Source of the DNA: Adineta steineri
Taxonomy: Eukaryota > Rotifera > Eurotatoria > Adinetida > Adinetidae
DNA: 64,000 nt
Assembly: GCA_905250115.1 (NCBI GenBank)
Contig: CAJNOI010000287.1
Location: 1-64,000 of the forward strand
Direction: 5' to 3'
Below, piece after piece: positions 22,063 to 31,923 of this stretch. Both the position numbers and the translations under genes were made by a program. Below the pieces are notes generated by a model. It saw only the letters and a program-made list of their open reading frames with translations. It was not told the DNA's origin and did no database searches. Numbering within the stretch: the first letter of the stretch is position 1; each line of letters begins with the position of its first letter.

Positions 22063-23031
22063 ACAACTATATATGTCTTATCTAAATAACACGTGTTATT
22101 TCAGTTAATAAATCACACTAATATGCTATATGCATCGTAGGCCGTTATGACAATAAAACATCTTCATCAGGTGCTTTAATTCCCAACGCTTAAATCTCGA
22201 ATGAAATGCATCGAATTTTGCACTTAATCAGAATATATTTTGCTGCTTCTTTTTTTTCGAAATAAAATTAAAAGGCAGTTTTTTCAACGATGATGATGTG
22301 TGAGTTGAATAAAGACCAATTTACACCTTCAAAATGGTTTGAGTTTAGACATGAGTATAAAAATAATAAGGAACGGATGACGACGTCCTTTTAATATCTG
22401 CATTCTCATTCTCAAGATGGCATCGATATATGAATGTAGAAGTTGCTTTTAGACGAACATATTCGAAATTTTTGAACACAGGGCCTAAGTTATTCATTCA
22501 GAAAATTGCTGGTCGAAGTGTTCTTCGTTACGATATTTTCAGTAAGAACAGCTTGAATCATTGAATCTTTTTTTAATGGAAATTACACCAAAGTTCGTGT
22601 GCATTAAGTATGACATACGAATTACTTTTCGTCCTTGAAGAGCACTAAACTATTTATAATAACTGTTTTTTTTCTTTTCTTCTTATAGAGTGTGCTTCGT
22701 AATAATAGATTCGAAAAACATTAAAAACAGAAATATAAAAGAGTGAATCGAAAAGAAAAATTATATAATAAGTTAGGAAGATTAAATCGTCGCATTTTGC
22801 ATTTCAGTTTTTTACAACCTTTTTTATTGTGTCATCTTGTTTTGAAGACAGTCGCATGTGAACATACAATTGTTTGTGTCAATACAAGAAAAGAGAAAGA
22901 CATGTGTGTCACAATCATTTTTCATTTCTTTATATGAAAAAAGTAAACTGCGACACATCTACTCTTATTCAATACTTTTTTTCTTATTCTGTAAACCACA
23001 GATTTTTTTTAGTATTATTCAATTGAGAACA
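22063..23031. other. Spacer upstream of NUDT9-like gene
   Basis: AT-rich, with no hairpin or gene recognised. A 5' exon of the NUDT9-like gene could lie here, but none is supported: open frames at 22743 and 22858 look incidental. Confidence 0.45.
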
Positions 23032-24298
23032 ATGGCAATTATTCATGTTAAAGCTCGAACATCGCCTTATCCTGGCACCACTGATATTTCCGTAGGATTT
23101 TATTATACAAAAAATATATTTCATTATTCTCTTTGTATTAGAGAACACCAGTACCTGATGATAAAGTACCGTGGACTGTTAATTGGTCTGATTACAAGCC
23201 AAGAGAATATACGGAACAGTTTGTTTTGACAAAACCAGTCTGGGCTGATGATTCCGATGCGTAAGATCAATTGAATTCAAACTGAAATCTTCATCTTTAG
23301 TTTTTAAAGAAAAAAAATTAAACATTATAATGAAATTGATGAAAACATTGATCGAACGAGTTTCATGGATAAATATAAAGTTGAGAAAGAAACGAATCGA
23401 CCAAAGAATCCTCAAGGTCGTACTGGATGTATGTTATTAATCAAAAACAAGATTTTGCAGGAATAAGAAGTAACATTAATTTGTTTTTAGTATCTGGTCG
23501 TGGTTTACTTGGTCGATGGGGACCAAATCATGCTGGTGATCCAATTGTTACACGTTGGGCTAAAACTGAACACAATGATAAAAAAAAAGTACTAGAAATT
23601 ATACTTATCAATAGAAGAGATAGTGGAGAATTAGCTATACCAGGTGGAATGGTTAATGCAGGGTATTGATTTTTCTAATATTTACTTATTTGATGCCAAT
23701 TTTCTTATTTAGTGAGCATGTATCAGCAGCAATCAAACGAGAATTTATTGAAGAAGCTATAAATTCTAATGCCGATGGTGCTAAACATGTTGATGAACTA
23801 TTTAAAACAGCTGTTTCCGCAAATATACTTTTATCTCGGATTAAAACCATATTTTGTTGATTTGTAATAGATTTATAAAGGTTATGTTAATGATCCAAGA
23901 AATACGGGTAAACTTCTCCGCTTAAATCTTATTATTATATTCAGCATAAAATGACTATTTTTATCGCACTAGATAATGCTTGGATTGAAACTGAAGCTAC
24001 CAATATGCATGATGAAACGGGTGAATTAACAAAAGATTTGAAACTAGAAGCTGGTAAATATATTTGTTCTAATGATTATTTTTACAATGTCGGTCTTTTG
24101 ACTACAATTTGAAGTTTATATGAATTTCTACTACGTGTCAGTTTCGATAATTGTTAGACGAGCATTTTTTCATTGAGTATGATGCAACTAGATTCTAATC
24201 TCATATAATCAAAATAGAATTAATTTATTTGGGTATTTTCTCTAGGTGATGATGCGTCACACGTAAAATGGTATCGACTTGATCGTGATCATAATTGA
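23032..24298 (+). CDS. NUDT9: NUDT9-type ADP-ribose pyrophosphatase, C-terminally truncated
   Basis: Eight exons were traced by similarity to animal NUDT9: 23032-23091, 23142-23260, 23310-23428, 23491-23662, 23713-23812, 23871-23907, 23973-24053 and 24246-24298. They give 246 residues. Landmarks are [39 protein letters not shown], the Nudix box [22 protein letters not shown] with both catalytic Glu residues, [16 protein letters not shown], and [11 protein letters not shown]. The enzyme would hydrolyse ADP-ribose to AMP and ribose 5-phosphate. Exon 3 uses an AAAG acceptor at 23309, because the earlier TAG at 23300 leads to an immediate stop. In the last exon a TGA (24296) interrupts just before YASHEKMIQMV, which aligns with the conserved YASHSQFIKLV. 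The same frame runs open to another TGA at 24395. So the gene is truncated, decaying, or carries a sequence error. Confidence 0.82.
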
Positions 24299-24629
24299 TA
24301 TGCATCACACGAGAAAATGATTCAAATGGTTATTGAAAAACATGGAGCTTATGAATATTGGCATGATCATCCTAATTCGACCAAATCTACCCTGTGATGT
24401 AGTGACATTGCCATTGCACTTTTCCTATATATTCATATTCTTTCCTTTTCTTTTTCTATAAAATATTCTAATACGTCTTGAAGGTGTGGGTGTAAGAAAA
24501 AAATGAATACATTTAACATAAAAATTGGCTTTATTCGTTCATTTTACTTTGAGATGTGAGAGTAGGTATGAACATGGGTGAAGAGAAGACACTCACACTC
24601 CATTATGAAATGAATAAGTCGATGAGAAT
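24299..24629. other. Spacer between convergent genes
   Basis: The first 100 bp are the continued NUDT9 reading frame past the premature TGA. The rest holds the telomere-like pair at 24482-24601. Confidence 0.6.
24482..24601. repeat. Telomere-like inverted repeat between convergent genes
   Basis: The G-arm aggtgtgggtgtaag (24482-24496) faces acactcacactcc (24589-24601) across a long loop. A second G-rich patch (gtgagagtaggtatg) lies near 24556. It ends 29 bp from the ART-TPR stop and begins 85 bp after the open NUDT9 frame. Confidence 0.6.
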
Positions 24630-26336
24630 TCATTGTTTATCTTCAAGTAATTTCTGCGTGCTAATAATACGTTTGTGTAGACTTTCCATAAGTGAATCAT
24701 TGCTCATTTGTTGATTATTTTCGAGTAATATCACTGCACGCTCATAGTTATCCACCGCTTGTACGTAGTTACCTAGCTCCCTTTGAACATCACCAATTGA
24801 GTCGTACAGAGGTACAAGATCAGCATGTTCAGGTGGTAAATAACTTAGACTAATCTCTAATGATTTTCGAAAGTGTTCAAGCGCTTTAGCATACTCTTTT
24901 CTGTATTTATAACTGGCAGCAAGACCATTGTGAACTCGACCAAGACGAGATGGCTGATTGAGAACAGAAGTATCACTGAGCAAGGCAAGATAGAACTTTT
25001 CGATACGTGGATATTCGTCCATAAGCTTAAGTAGCGTACCCATGTATGGCAAAGGATTGGCAAGTACATCATTGTTTTCTATGAGTTTCATAAGACGCAT
25101 TAGCTGTTCATCATTGTCACTAACCAATGTCAGTTTTACGGTCCATAGTGCCGAGCAATCCATAGCTTGTGTGATAGATTGGATACGAAATACAGTACTT
25201 CTAGAAAAGCAAATTACGCCTTTTTTCGATTCATCATCGAGTAGAGTAAACGGACTTTTCGTACTATATACAGTTGGTTCGATGTGTATTTCAAAGATAA
25301 TCGCTGTAAGTTCATGATGCATTATTCGACGGCGACGAACAAAGTCAAGAGCAACATCCTTATCAATGTTGGCCTCGAGAAAATTAGCAAAAGAAAGAAG
25401 ACCACCACAATTACTTTTCAGTAATTTTTCAAATTCATCGTCTGACATCGTCTTACCACGATATACAATTGAAATATTTTGCATCTGTCCGAGAGTATTG
25501 TTATGTCGAATAGTTAATTGAGTCTGTACGTGTTTGAGAAAGAAGGAAATCTTGTAAATAATGTCAAATTCTTTCGTATATTCAGCTCGATTCAATATTC
25601 GCGAGATAAAACGTGACTGTGTTAACCACCAAAGGGCTTTTTGTGGACGATAGTTTTTTTCGAAATCATCAACGGCTTGCACTTGCTCATCGTTATATGC
25701 ATAATTTGCTCGACAAAAAGCAATAAACTCATTTTTCGCCTCATTTTCGAATTTATATCGAATCAAATGTTCTTTTCTTAACATGAGAAACATAAATGAT
25801 GCTTCTTGTTTAGTAGCATTTGAGAACGAGATCGTACGTTCGTCGGATAAGGAAACTGCATTGATAGCGACACAATCGAGTTCACATAATTCAATGTCAT
25901 GTTGTAGTTGTTGACAGAGAAGTGTCGAATCTCGAAAGATATTTGTTTGCTCTTCCTTTTCAACTATTTTACGAGTAACTAAATCGAAAACGTAGATTTT
26001 TTCCAGCTGTGGTAGATGACGAACGTTTTCAACAAATCGATTAGTCGCTTCCGAAACGATAAGAAACAACTTTTCATCTTCAGTTTTTCTCATGAAAGCA
26101 TGACACTCCTCGAAATCGGTAAAAATCTTCGTTGTATAAACAGTTTTCCATAACTGTGCTCTTACTTGAGCGATATCAGTCGAAGATCCATCGTTAACTA
26201 AGAGAATAACACAATTTTCCACGAAACGTCTCGGCGGAAGATCAGCTGACTTGAGTAATAAAACTTTTCGTCCATCGATTTGCTCACTGTTGGGCACGAT
26301 GACAAGTAATTGACTGTTCGATGATGAGCAACCCAT
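24630..26336 (-). CDS. ART-TPR protein with probable N-myristoylation, degenerate active site
   Basis: A single exon of 568 residues from the ATG at 26336. An upstream in-frame TTG was rejected. The chosen start lies in GCCATGG and yields MGCSSSNS, a textbook N-myristoylation plus palmitoylation signal, so the protein is probably membrane-tethered. Residues 30-130 form a receiver-like alpha/beta region shared with the gene at 60310. The R-S-E-type ADP-ribosyltransferase domain spans about 280-410: the Arg is kept (IVYRG, Arg293), the S-T-S strand reads LLSFANF, and the final motif reads KKGVICFSRSTVFRI, with Gly where ExE-type enzymes have the catalytic Glu. It is therefore probably inactive or altered. 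Two TPR repeats follow (about 465-540). The partner is unknown. Confidence 0.78.
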   Translation of the reverse strand: MGCSSSNSQLLVIVPNSEQIDGRKVLLLKSADLPPRRFVENCVILLVNDGSSTDIAQVRAQLWKTVYTTKIFTDFEECHAFMRKTEDEKLFLIVSEATNRFVENVRHLPQLEKIYVFDLVTRKIVEKEEQTNIFRDSTLLCQQLQHDIELCELDCVAINAVSLSDERTISFSNATKQEASFMFLMLRKEHLIRYKFENEAKNEFIAFCRANYAYNDEQVQAVDDFEKNYRPQKALWWLTQSRFISRILNRAEYTKEFDIIYKISFFLKHVQTQLTIRHNNTLGQMQNISIVYRGKTMSDDEFEKLLKSNCGGLLSFANFLEANIDKDVALDFVRRRRIMHHELTAIIFEIHIEPTVYSTKSPFTLLDDESKKGVICFSRSTVFRIQSITQAMDCSALWTVKLTLVSDNDEQLMRLMKLIENNDVLANPLPYMGTLLKLMDEYPRIEKFYLALLSDTSVLNQPSRLGRVHNGLAASYKYRKEYAKALEHFRKSLEISLSYLPPEHADLVPLYDSIGDVQRELGNYVQAVDNYERAVILLENNQQMSNDSLMESLHKRIISTQKLLEDKQ

Positions 26337-28092
26337 GGCGAGTACTAATCTAAAAACTTCATGTAACAAATTTTAGGCATTTTTCTTATTAGTTTTTAAA
26401 ATTAACTATGCCTAGAAGTGCCATCATTCACCTTTTAAATCTATCACATGATAATGAGAAACCCACTCACTTAGAGGCTTTAAATAAGAACCCGTAGTGA
26501 GTGTCAAGGAAAAAAATGATCTCCTTTTTCTCAATGATGTTCATAAAGGAAGCTTTCACTAGATGCGCAAAAGCAATTAAAAAACATTATTTATTTTCAT
26601 CCGCTTTATCAAAAATGCTGGAAATAAATGAACAACATATTTATTTATGCGTTCATGATTTTAAAAAATAACTCCTTCTTTTTTCTGAGTTACGAGAAAA
26701 GTGGATTTCAAATTTTTCTAACAGATTCAAGTTCAACAAAATATCCTTTTTGCGAACATCTATTTTTTGAATGTCTATTCTTGTAATATCTGTAAGGTAA
26801 AAACAAGATGAGATTATTAATTAGTCTAATAAAAACTATACTTGTTGACTGAATAGATCTTTTTTATAACACTAAGAAAACTTCATACACCGTATAATAG
26901 GCAAAAGACACTATAACACTTAGGTATATAAGTCCACCATAACTAACTCTCTCTCGTTCACTTCTTCTTATATGTATCCATTTTCCTTTCTTCTGTTATA
27001 TAATATATCGCCTTAAAAAGAAATAGATAAGATTTGAACTAAAGAAACGCGAGAAGGATAACATAACACGTTATGAGAAATGTGTTGTACGAATTCACAT
27101 TACCTATATCATATTTAACGGATGAGAACAACTCATGTCGTCGACTATTGCATTATCGTGTAATTATAGCCATTATTTTTCATTTTAATGCAAAAAAAAC
27201 ATTAAAATGGAAAATAATAGTAATAATGACACCATAATGTAACAACCGACTATATGAGAGACGGAAGGAAAGAGAAGACAAGGAAAGGAAACGGAAGAAG
27301 AAAGTAAGAAAGAAAAGAGGACACGTTATTATATGAACAAGAGATTAAAATCACTATCAGCATAATATTTATGTCACATTGATCCAGAATAAGTTTAAAT
27401 GTAGAAATTAATACGTGCGAAAATACGTCTGTCTGTCTTTGAAGTTTTACAGATACGTTTACTTTTTTAAATATCACGAACAACATAATTCATTACGTGT
27501 TAATAGGAAGATCGTAATTAAGCTATTAAAGTTATAAATTCTCTCTTCTTTATTGTATATTACATGAAAAACTATATTTAAAGTCATTAAGATCTGATTT
27601 CAATTATTTATGAAGATGACATTAAGTTAAAATTCAAATGAAAAAATATAATGATAAACCTAATATGATATAAAGTGGTATTTTGATAGAGTGAAATTTC
27701 TAAAAATAAATTTAAACAAAATAAAACTTTTAATATTTAAAATATTTTATTTAACGATGTAAAAATTAGTCAAGTTTGTTTCTTTTTGAGTTATATCGCA
27801 TGATGGTGAAACAAAAAGACGATGATACTGATAGAAGAATGAGTTATTAATATTCTTCTTCGCTTTCAATACCGATGTTATATTTCTTACTTTTATTTTT
27901 GTCGATGATTTGTGTAGTTGAGAGATTCACAATATATTGATTCCTTCATCCATCTCTTTTTGAACTAATCTTATTTTCAATAATAACTGCTGTTGTGTCA
28001 TTTCAGATTTTTTTATTTCTTTATTTAGAATTGTTCTCTCGTGTTATTTTATTCTATTTTTCATTCCATTACAAAAAGATAAAATAGCCTAT

Positions 28093-28328
28093 TCAGACAA
28101 AATCGGTAAGAAGACGCGTTTTTACGCATTTAAAAGCCCATATTTTCACGCGTTTTCTTGTTGTTCTTACCAAAAAGCGCGTTAATAACTCGTTAAAATG
28201 CGCATTTTTGAATGCATAAAAACGACATTTTTTAAGCTAGTCAGACAACCGTCAAAAGATGCTATTTTTATGCGTTGAAATGTGCACTTTGGAGGCGTAA
28301 AAGCTTGTTCTATATCGATTTTATCTGA
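28093..28328. mobile_element. MITE-like element with 13-bp terminal inverted repeats
   Basis: The left end TCAGACAAAATCG (28093-28105) and the right end CGATTTTATCTGA (28316-28328) are inverted repeats with one mismatch. Inside are further inverted motifs such as tttttacgcattt and gaatgcataaaaacg, plus cacgcg/gcgcgtt. There is no transposase, and no clear target-site duplication. Confidence 0.5.
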
Positions 28329-28407
28329 CTGGGTCAGCTTAAGGTAATTCAATAGTCGAATAGAATGTGGGTGTTATTGTGAATAATAATCAAGCATTTA
28401 TAGTTAA

Positions 28408-28638
28408 ACAAGAGAAGAATTGAAACAAGCGGAAGATAAAGAATCGATTTATTTATTTATTAATGATTTAATCAATAAACATGATCAATTCAGTGAAGCT
28501 TGGAATCCAATTCTGTTTAAAGCTAAACAAGGAATTAAAAGAAAAACTCAACAACCACAGATACGACAAGGAGTGTCCCGATGGGGATTGTTGGGTCCAC
28601 AACGGTCCCCCAATCTTCGGAAATTTTGTCTTTTTTGA
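28408..28638 (+). pseudogene. Truncated open frame, probable gene fragment
   Basis: A frame with no ATG (it runs from after a TAA at 28405) encodes EELKQAEDKESIYLFINDLI and continues with protein-like composition for about 50 codons, to KRKTQQPQIRQ. It then enters a GC-rich stretch (28560-28625, ggggattgttgggtccacaa) with different composition. This looks like an exon remnant joined to a repeat. The family is not recognised. Confidence 0.3.
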
Positions 28639-29579
28639 TCGATAATTTATGAATATTTTGAAAAATTCTGAAGAATTAATAAAAACTTCGGAAAACTCCC
28701 AGAAAAAATTTCGAAAATGTTTGAATATTTATACAAAATTTTCTGGAAATTTCAAGGAAGTTATCAACGGCCCCGAAGTCTTTCGAACCTCGGAACACCT
28801 CTGTGAATACCGCTAAACTCTGAATATGATTGTAACCTATATTTAATAATCATATCATCCACATTGATACAATCAAGAAATAGAATCAGTATTTTCGTTA
28901 TTAAACTATTTTCAATATATATGTCTTATACTGCTTTACATAATACTATGAGGCGTATAATATGGTTATAACATACAAACACTACTTAATACGAAAGGAA
29001 TGAAAAAAAAGAGAATAAAATATTCAGGTATTAACGAAAAATAAACACTATCGTGTATATCCTTTGTTTTATTCGTATAATATGAAGTGAAAAGTCACAT
29101 GGTGGTTAATGATGAAAAAGACAAAGATGCATTTGTTATTATAAGTAGACGGTTTTTATTTATACTAATTTGATAATATACAAGGTAAGGAATAAGCGAG
29201 ATATATGAGTCATAGTAATGCAAAATCGATCGAAGAAACTATTATAATGTATCAGTCAGTATAACAGCATATACAATGTACGTATATCTTTATCGTAGAA
29301 TAAGTAATTGTTCGTTAAGAGATTAGTAACCCATCACTTTAAACTGTTGAAAGTTAATGCATTATCAATGAAAGAACGGATATACAAAGAAACTTTCTAG
29401 TTTGGATATAAAACAAAAGTTCATTGAGTACAATTTTTTTGTCTGAATTGTTCTTATTTTATTGTCTTCGAGTGACCAATATCATTAATGAATTTCTGAA
29501 TGAAATCTTAAGTAGGTAACATACTCCCTCTTTCTTTTCTATTTAGATAGTTTATAGAAACGCTATTGTTTTAAAATCA

Positions 29580-30575
29580 ATGTTACGTCGAAAATTACTG
29601 GTTTTTGGCCCAATTATTTTTTTAATTGGTTTCCTCATAAACGTGTTGCTCCATATCAAATTATTGCAACCAACAGACCATCAAAAAAAAGAAATACATG
29701 TATCGATAAGACAAGCTTATGAAACATATTTAAAACTTACGTGTTCTCATATGTTGAATCATTCAGATATATTAAATAATAATAATATACCGATACACAT
29801 TAAGATACCTAGCACGGTATCTCGACTTAGTGGCCTTTACAAGAACTATTCATATACAAACTGGAAAACGCATGCAGCAGTGAATCGTGTATTAACTCCC
29901 TGTCAACATATGATTGGAATGAATGTTGTTCGAGCCTTTTCTGCATTTTGCGAGCGTTATAACATTACATACTGGATGATTGGTGGGTCTTTGGTTGGGT
30001 CGGTGCGTCACTGGGATATCATTCCATGGGATAAAGATTTGGACTTTTTTGTACCTGAAAGAGACAAAGAACTTCTTGAACGTCAATTTCCGAGAGAGCA
30101 ACACAAAGTGCCTATGTATATGCGACCGGGTAGTTTAAAACATGGACCAACAAAGATTTTTCCTGAATCAGAATCAAAAGTGAGCTGGCCTGATAAATTT
30201 TATCCGTTTATTGATATATTTTACTATTACGAGAATGAAACTCATCTTTGGAATCATTCGCTTTGTTGTCATCATCATATTAGAAAATCTGCTGTATTTC
30301 CATTAAGTATTCGACCACTTGACTCGCTTTGGCTTCCTGCTCCGCGAAGTCCATTCGGCTATTTTGAAGAGTTGGATCCACCTTTGTTTCCTCGTGTGGA
30401 AAGTGAATGTTATGTCAGAGGTTATGCACCATATACGACGAATATGATGTTTGAACAACCAATGGTAGTGATATGCAAAACTCTTTCTCGAGTATATCCA
30501 TTTGTAGAGAGAAAAAAGAAAAATATAGAAAGTCTTATACTTGGCGAAAAAGTTTTACAAACGATGGCAACTTGA
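29580..30575 (+). CDS. LicD/fukutin-type phosphotransferase, type II membrane protein
   Basis: A single exon of 331 residues. An N-terminal membrane anchor (about residues 8-27, LVFGPIIFLIGFLINVLLHI) points to a Golgi or ER type II protein. The LicD nucleotidyltransferase-fold domain begins near residue 115: YWMIGGSLVGSVRHWDIIPW is followed by DKDLDFFV, whose Asp151, Asp153 and Asp155 form the metal-binding D-x-D-x-D. Downstream are YPFIDIFYYYEN and FPLSIRPLDSLWLPAP, also typical of the family. Members transfer phosphocholine or ribitol phosphate to glycans (bacterial LicD, animal fukutin and FKRP). The substrate here is not determined. Several N-glycosylation sites (NHS, NYS, NET) fit a lumenal domain. 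Confidence 0.82.
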   Translation: MLRRKLLVFGPIIFLIGFLINVLLHIKLLQPTDHQKKEIHVSIRQAYETYLKLTCSHMLNHSDILNNNNIPIHIKIPSTVSRLSGLYKNYSYTNWKTHAAVNRVLTPCQHMIGMNVVRAFSAFCERYNITYWMIGGSLVGSVRHWDIIPWDKDLDFFVPERDKELLERQFPREQHKVPMYMRPGSLKHGPTKIFPESESKVSWPDKFYPFIDIFYYYENETHLWNHSLCCHHHIRKSAVFPLSIRPLDSLWLPAPRSPFGYFEELDPPLFPRVESECYVRGYAPYTTNMMFEQPMVVICKTLSRVYPFVERKKKNIESLILGEKVLQTMAT

Positions 30576-31560
30576 CAAGTTATTTCAAGTGAAAATGGAA
30601 ATGTTACGAAATAAGTTTTTGGTACTACAATAAATAGTTTGACTCAAAACTCATTTGACTCTTCGTTTGTTTTAATATGCTTATAAGAAATGTTTTAAAA
30701 TAAAAGGTATATTTTGTTATTCAAGCGTTTTTTTAATTTATTGTATCGATTGTTAAGGGTGAGGGTGGGTTTGAATATTCTTTTCATTCCACACCCACAC
30801 CCTATAATCGATTGACAAAATTGTGACTGTATTAAAAACATAAGTCTAAACTTAGCAAAACCAATAAAGGATCAACTTTAATTTATAGATGAGTTACGTT
30901 TTGCTACGTGTTCTCGTATAACACATAATGCATTAATAAAAAAATGATGTGAGTTTTTGCCAGTAGGCCATTTCTTTGTGTAGCAAATAGTGAAACGATC
31001 TTTTAAAGGATTAACAATGACGAGCACATGTCTTCAAGTAGAGAAAAAAGAAGAAAAAAAAGATCTGCATGAATACATTTGCTGTCGCACGTTTACAGTC
31101 TAAACTTATAATCCAAGGTAACATGAAATAAGTGTGTGTTTATTTCAATATGACTCTATAATATTATTTACAATCGTACGAACACCACGCAAATTTATCA
31201 CACATACTCAAGATATTGCAGTAAACTTTGTTCATAATCATATACCTCTATTTATTTTTTGCATTGTACGAAAATCGTTATCAATTTCTTTATATTTTAT
31301 TAATAATATAGAGTATATTTCTAACTTTATAACATACACAATTAAGTAATCAAACAAAAGTTAAATATGATTGATCAAATAAGAGCGATGCAGATAGAAA
31401 AATTCATTTAAATATAAAATTTTGTAATAAAAATCCATAGATTGTACGAAATCATTCTAAAGTTACTATTTGTGAAATTTATGATTCACTTGGATTTTTT
31501 TCACAAGATTATACATTTATAGTTGATTCTATTAAAAACTTCTTCATATAAAAATGTGTT
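30576..31560. other. Spacer between convergent genes
   Basis: Contains the hairpin at 30756-30803, and otherwise AT-rich sequence without a supported gene. Confidence 0.55.
30756..30803. repeat. Telomere-like hairpin after LicD-type gene
   Basis: The G-arm agggtgagggtgggttt (30756-30772) pairs with ttccacacccacaccct (30787-30803) across a short loop, 181 bp after the stop codon. Confidence 0.8.
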
Positions 31561-31923
31561 TCACGAAACTGGCGTCATTTTTGACGATTGTGCTGCATTA
31601 TTAAGCGCAGAAGTTCGTGGTGGTTGACTATACGGTAGTACTTGATTACTACCTGGTGGCTTATATCGATTTTCTTCTTGGGCCAAAGCCGCCATTTGCA
31701 TTGCTGTAGGAACGTTATTTATTCTTCGTCTTTTCGCTTGTTTCTTTTTGCAAAAGACCGATAGTATTGTAATAATTACAATGCACACAACACTGCCCAC
31801 TACAATACCTATAGTCGCAGCAGTCGACAGCGTACTGCCATTACTAGTACTAGTTGAATAAATTCTTGCTGAACATGTAGTAATAATAACAGTCGCTGTT
31901 AGAAATATGAAAATCACTTCCAT
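31561..31923 (-). CDS. Small single-pass membrane protein
   Basis: 120 residues from the ATG at 31923; an in-frame TTG two codons earlier was not used. A signal peptide (MEVIFIFLTATVIITTCSA) is followed by a short Ser/Thr-rich ectodomain (STSTSNGSTLSTA). Then come one transmembrane helix (IGIVVGSVVCIVIITILSVF), a basic stop-transfer (CKKKQAKRRR), and a polar cytosolic tail with PPGSNQ, PYSQPP and a C-terminal TPVS. The topology is clear and argues for a real gene, although no family is recognised. The GxxxG-like pattern in the helix could support dimerisation. A proline motif such as PPGS or PYSQPP may bind SH3 or WW proteins, which is speculative. Confidence 0.6.
   Translation of the reverse strand: MEVIFIFLTATVIITTCSARIYSTSTSNGSTLSTAATIGIVVGSVVCIVIITILSVFCKKKQAKRRRINNVPTAMQMAALAQEENRYKPPGSNQVLPYSQPPRTSALNNAAQSSKMTPVS

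Larger units (their letters stand above)
26337..29579. other. Long AT-rich spacer
   Basis: No intact gene is seen. It contains a MITE-like palindromic element (28093-28328), a truncated open frame abutting a GC-rich block (28408-28638), and many simple A/T-rich stretches. The 3' end should carry the promoter of the LicD-type gene. Confidence 0.6.

Noticed and set aside
24857..25963. Other-frame open frames within the ART-TPR gene
   Set aside because: Overlaps with a well-supported gene on either strand and no family resemblance.
27250..27486. 78-codon minus-strand frame
   Set aside because: Its Phe/Leu/Ser-rich part is a translation of a purine-rich tract.
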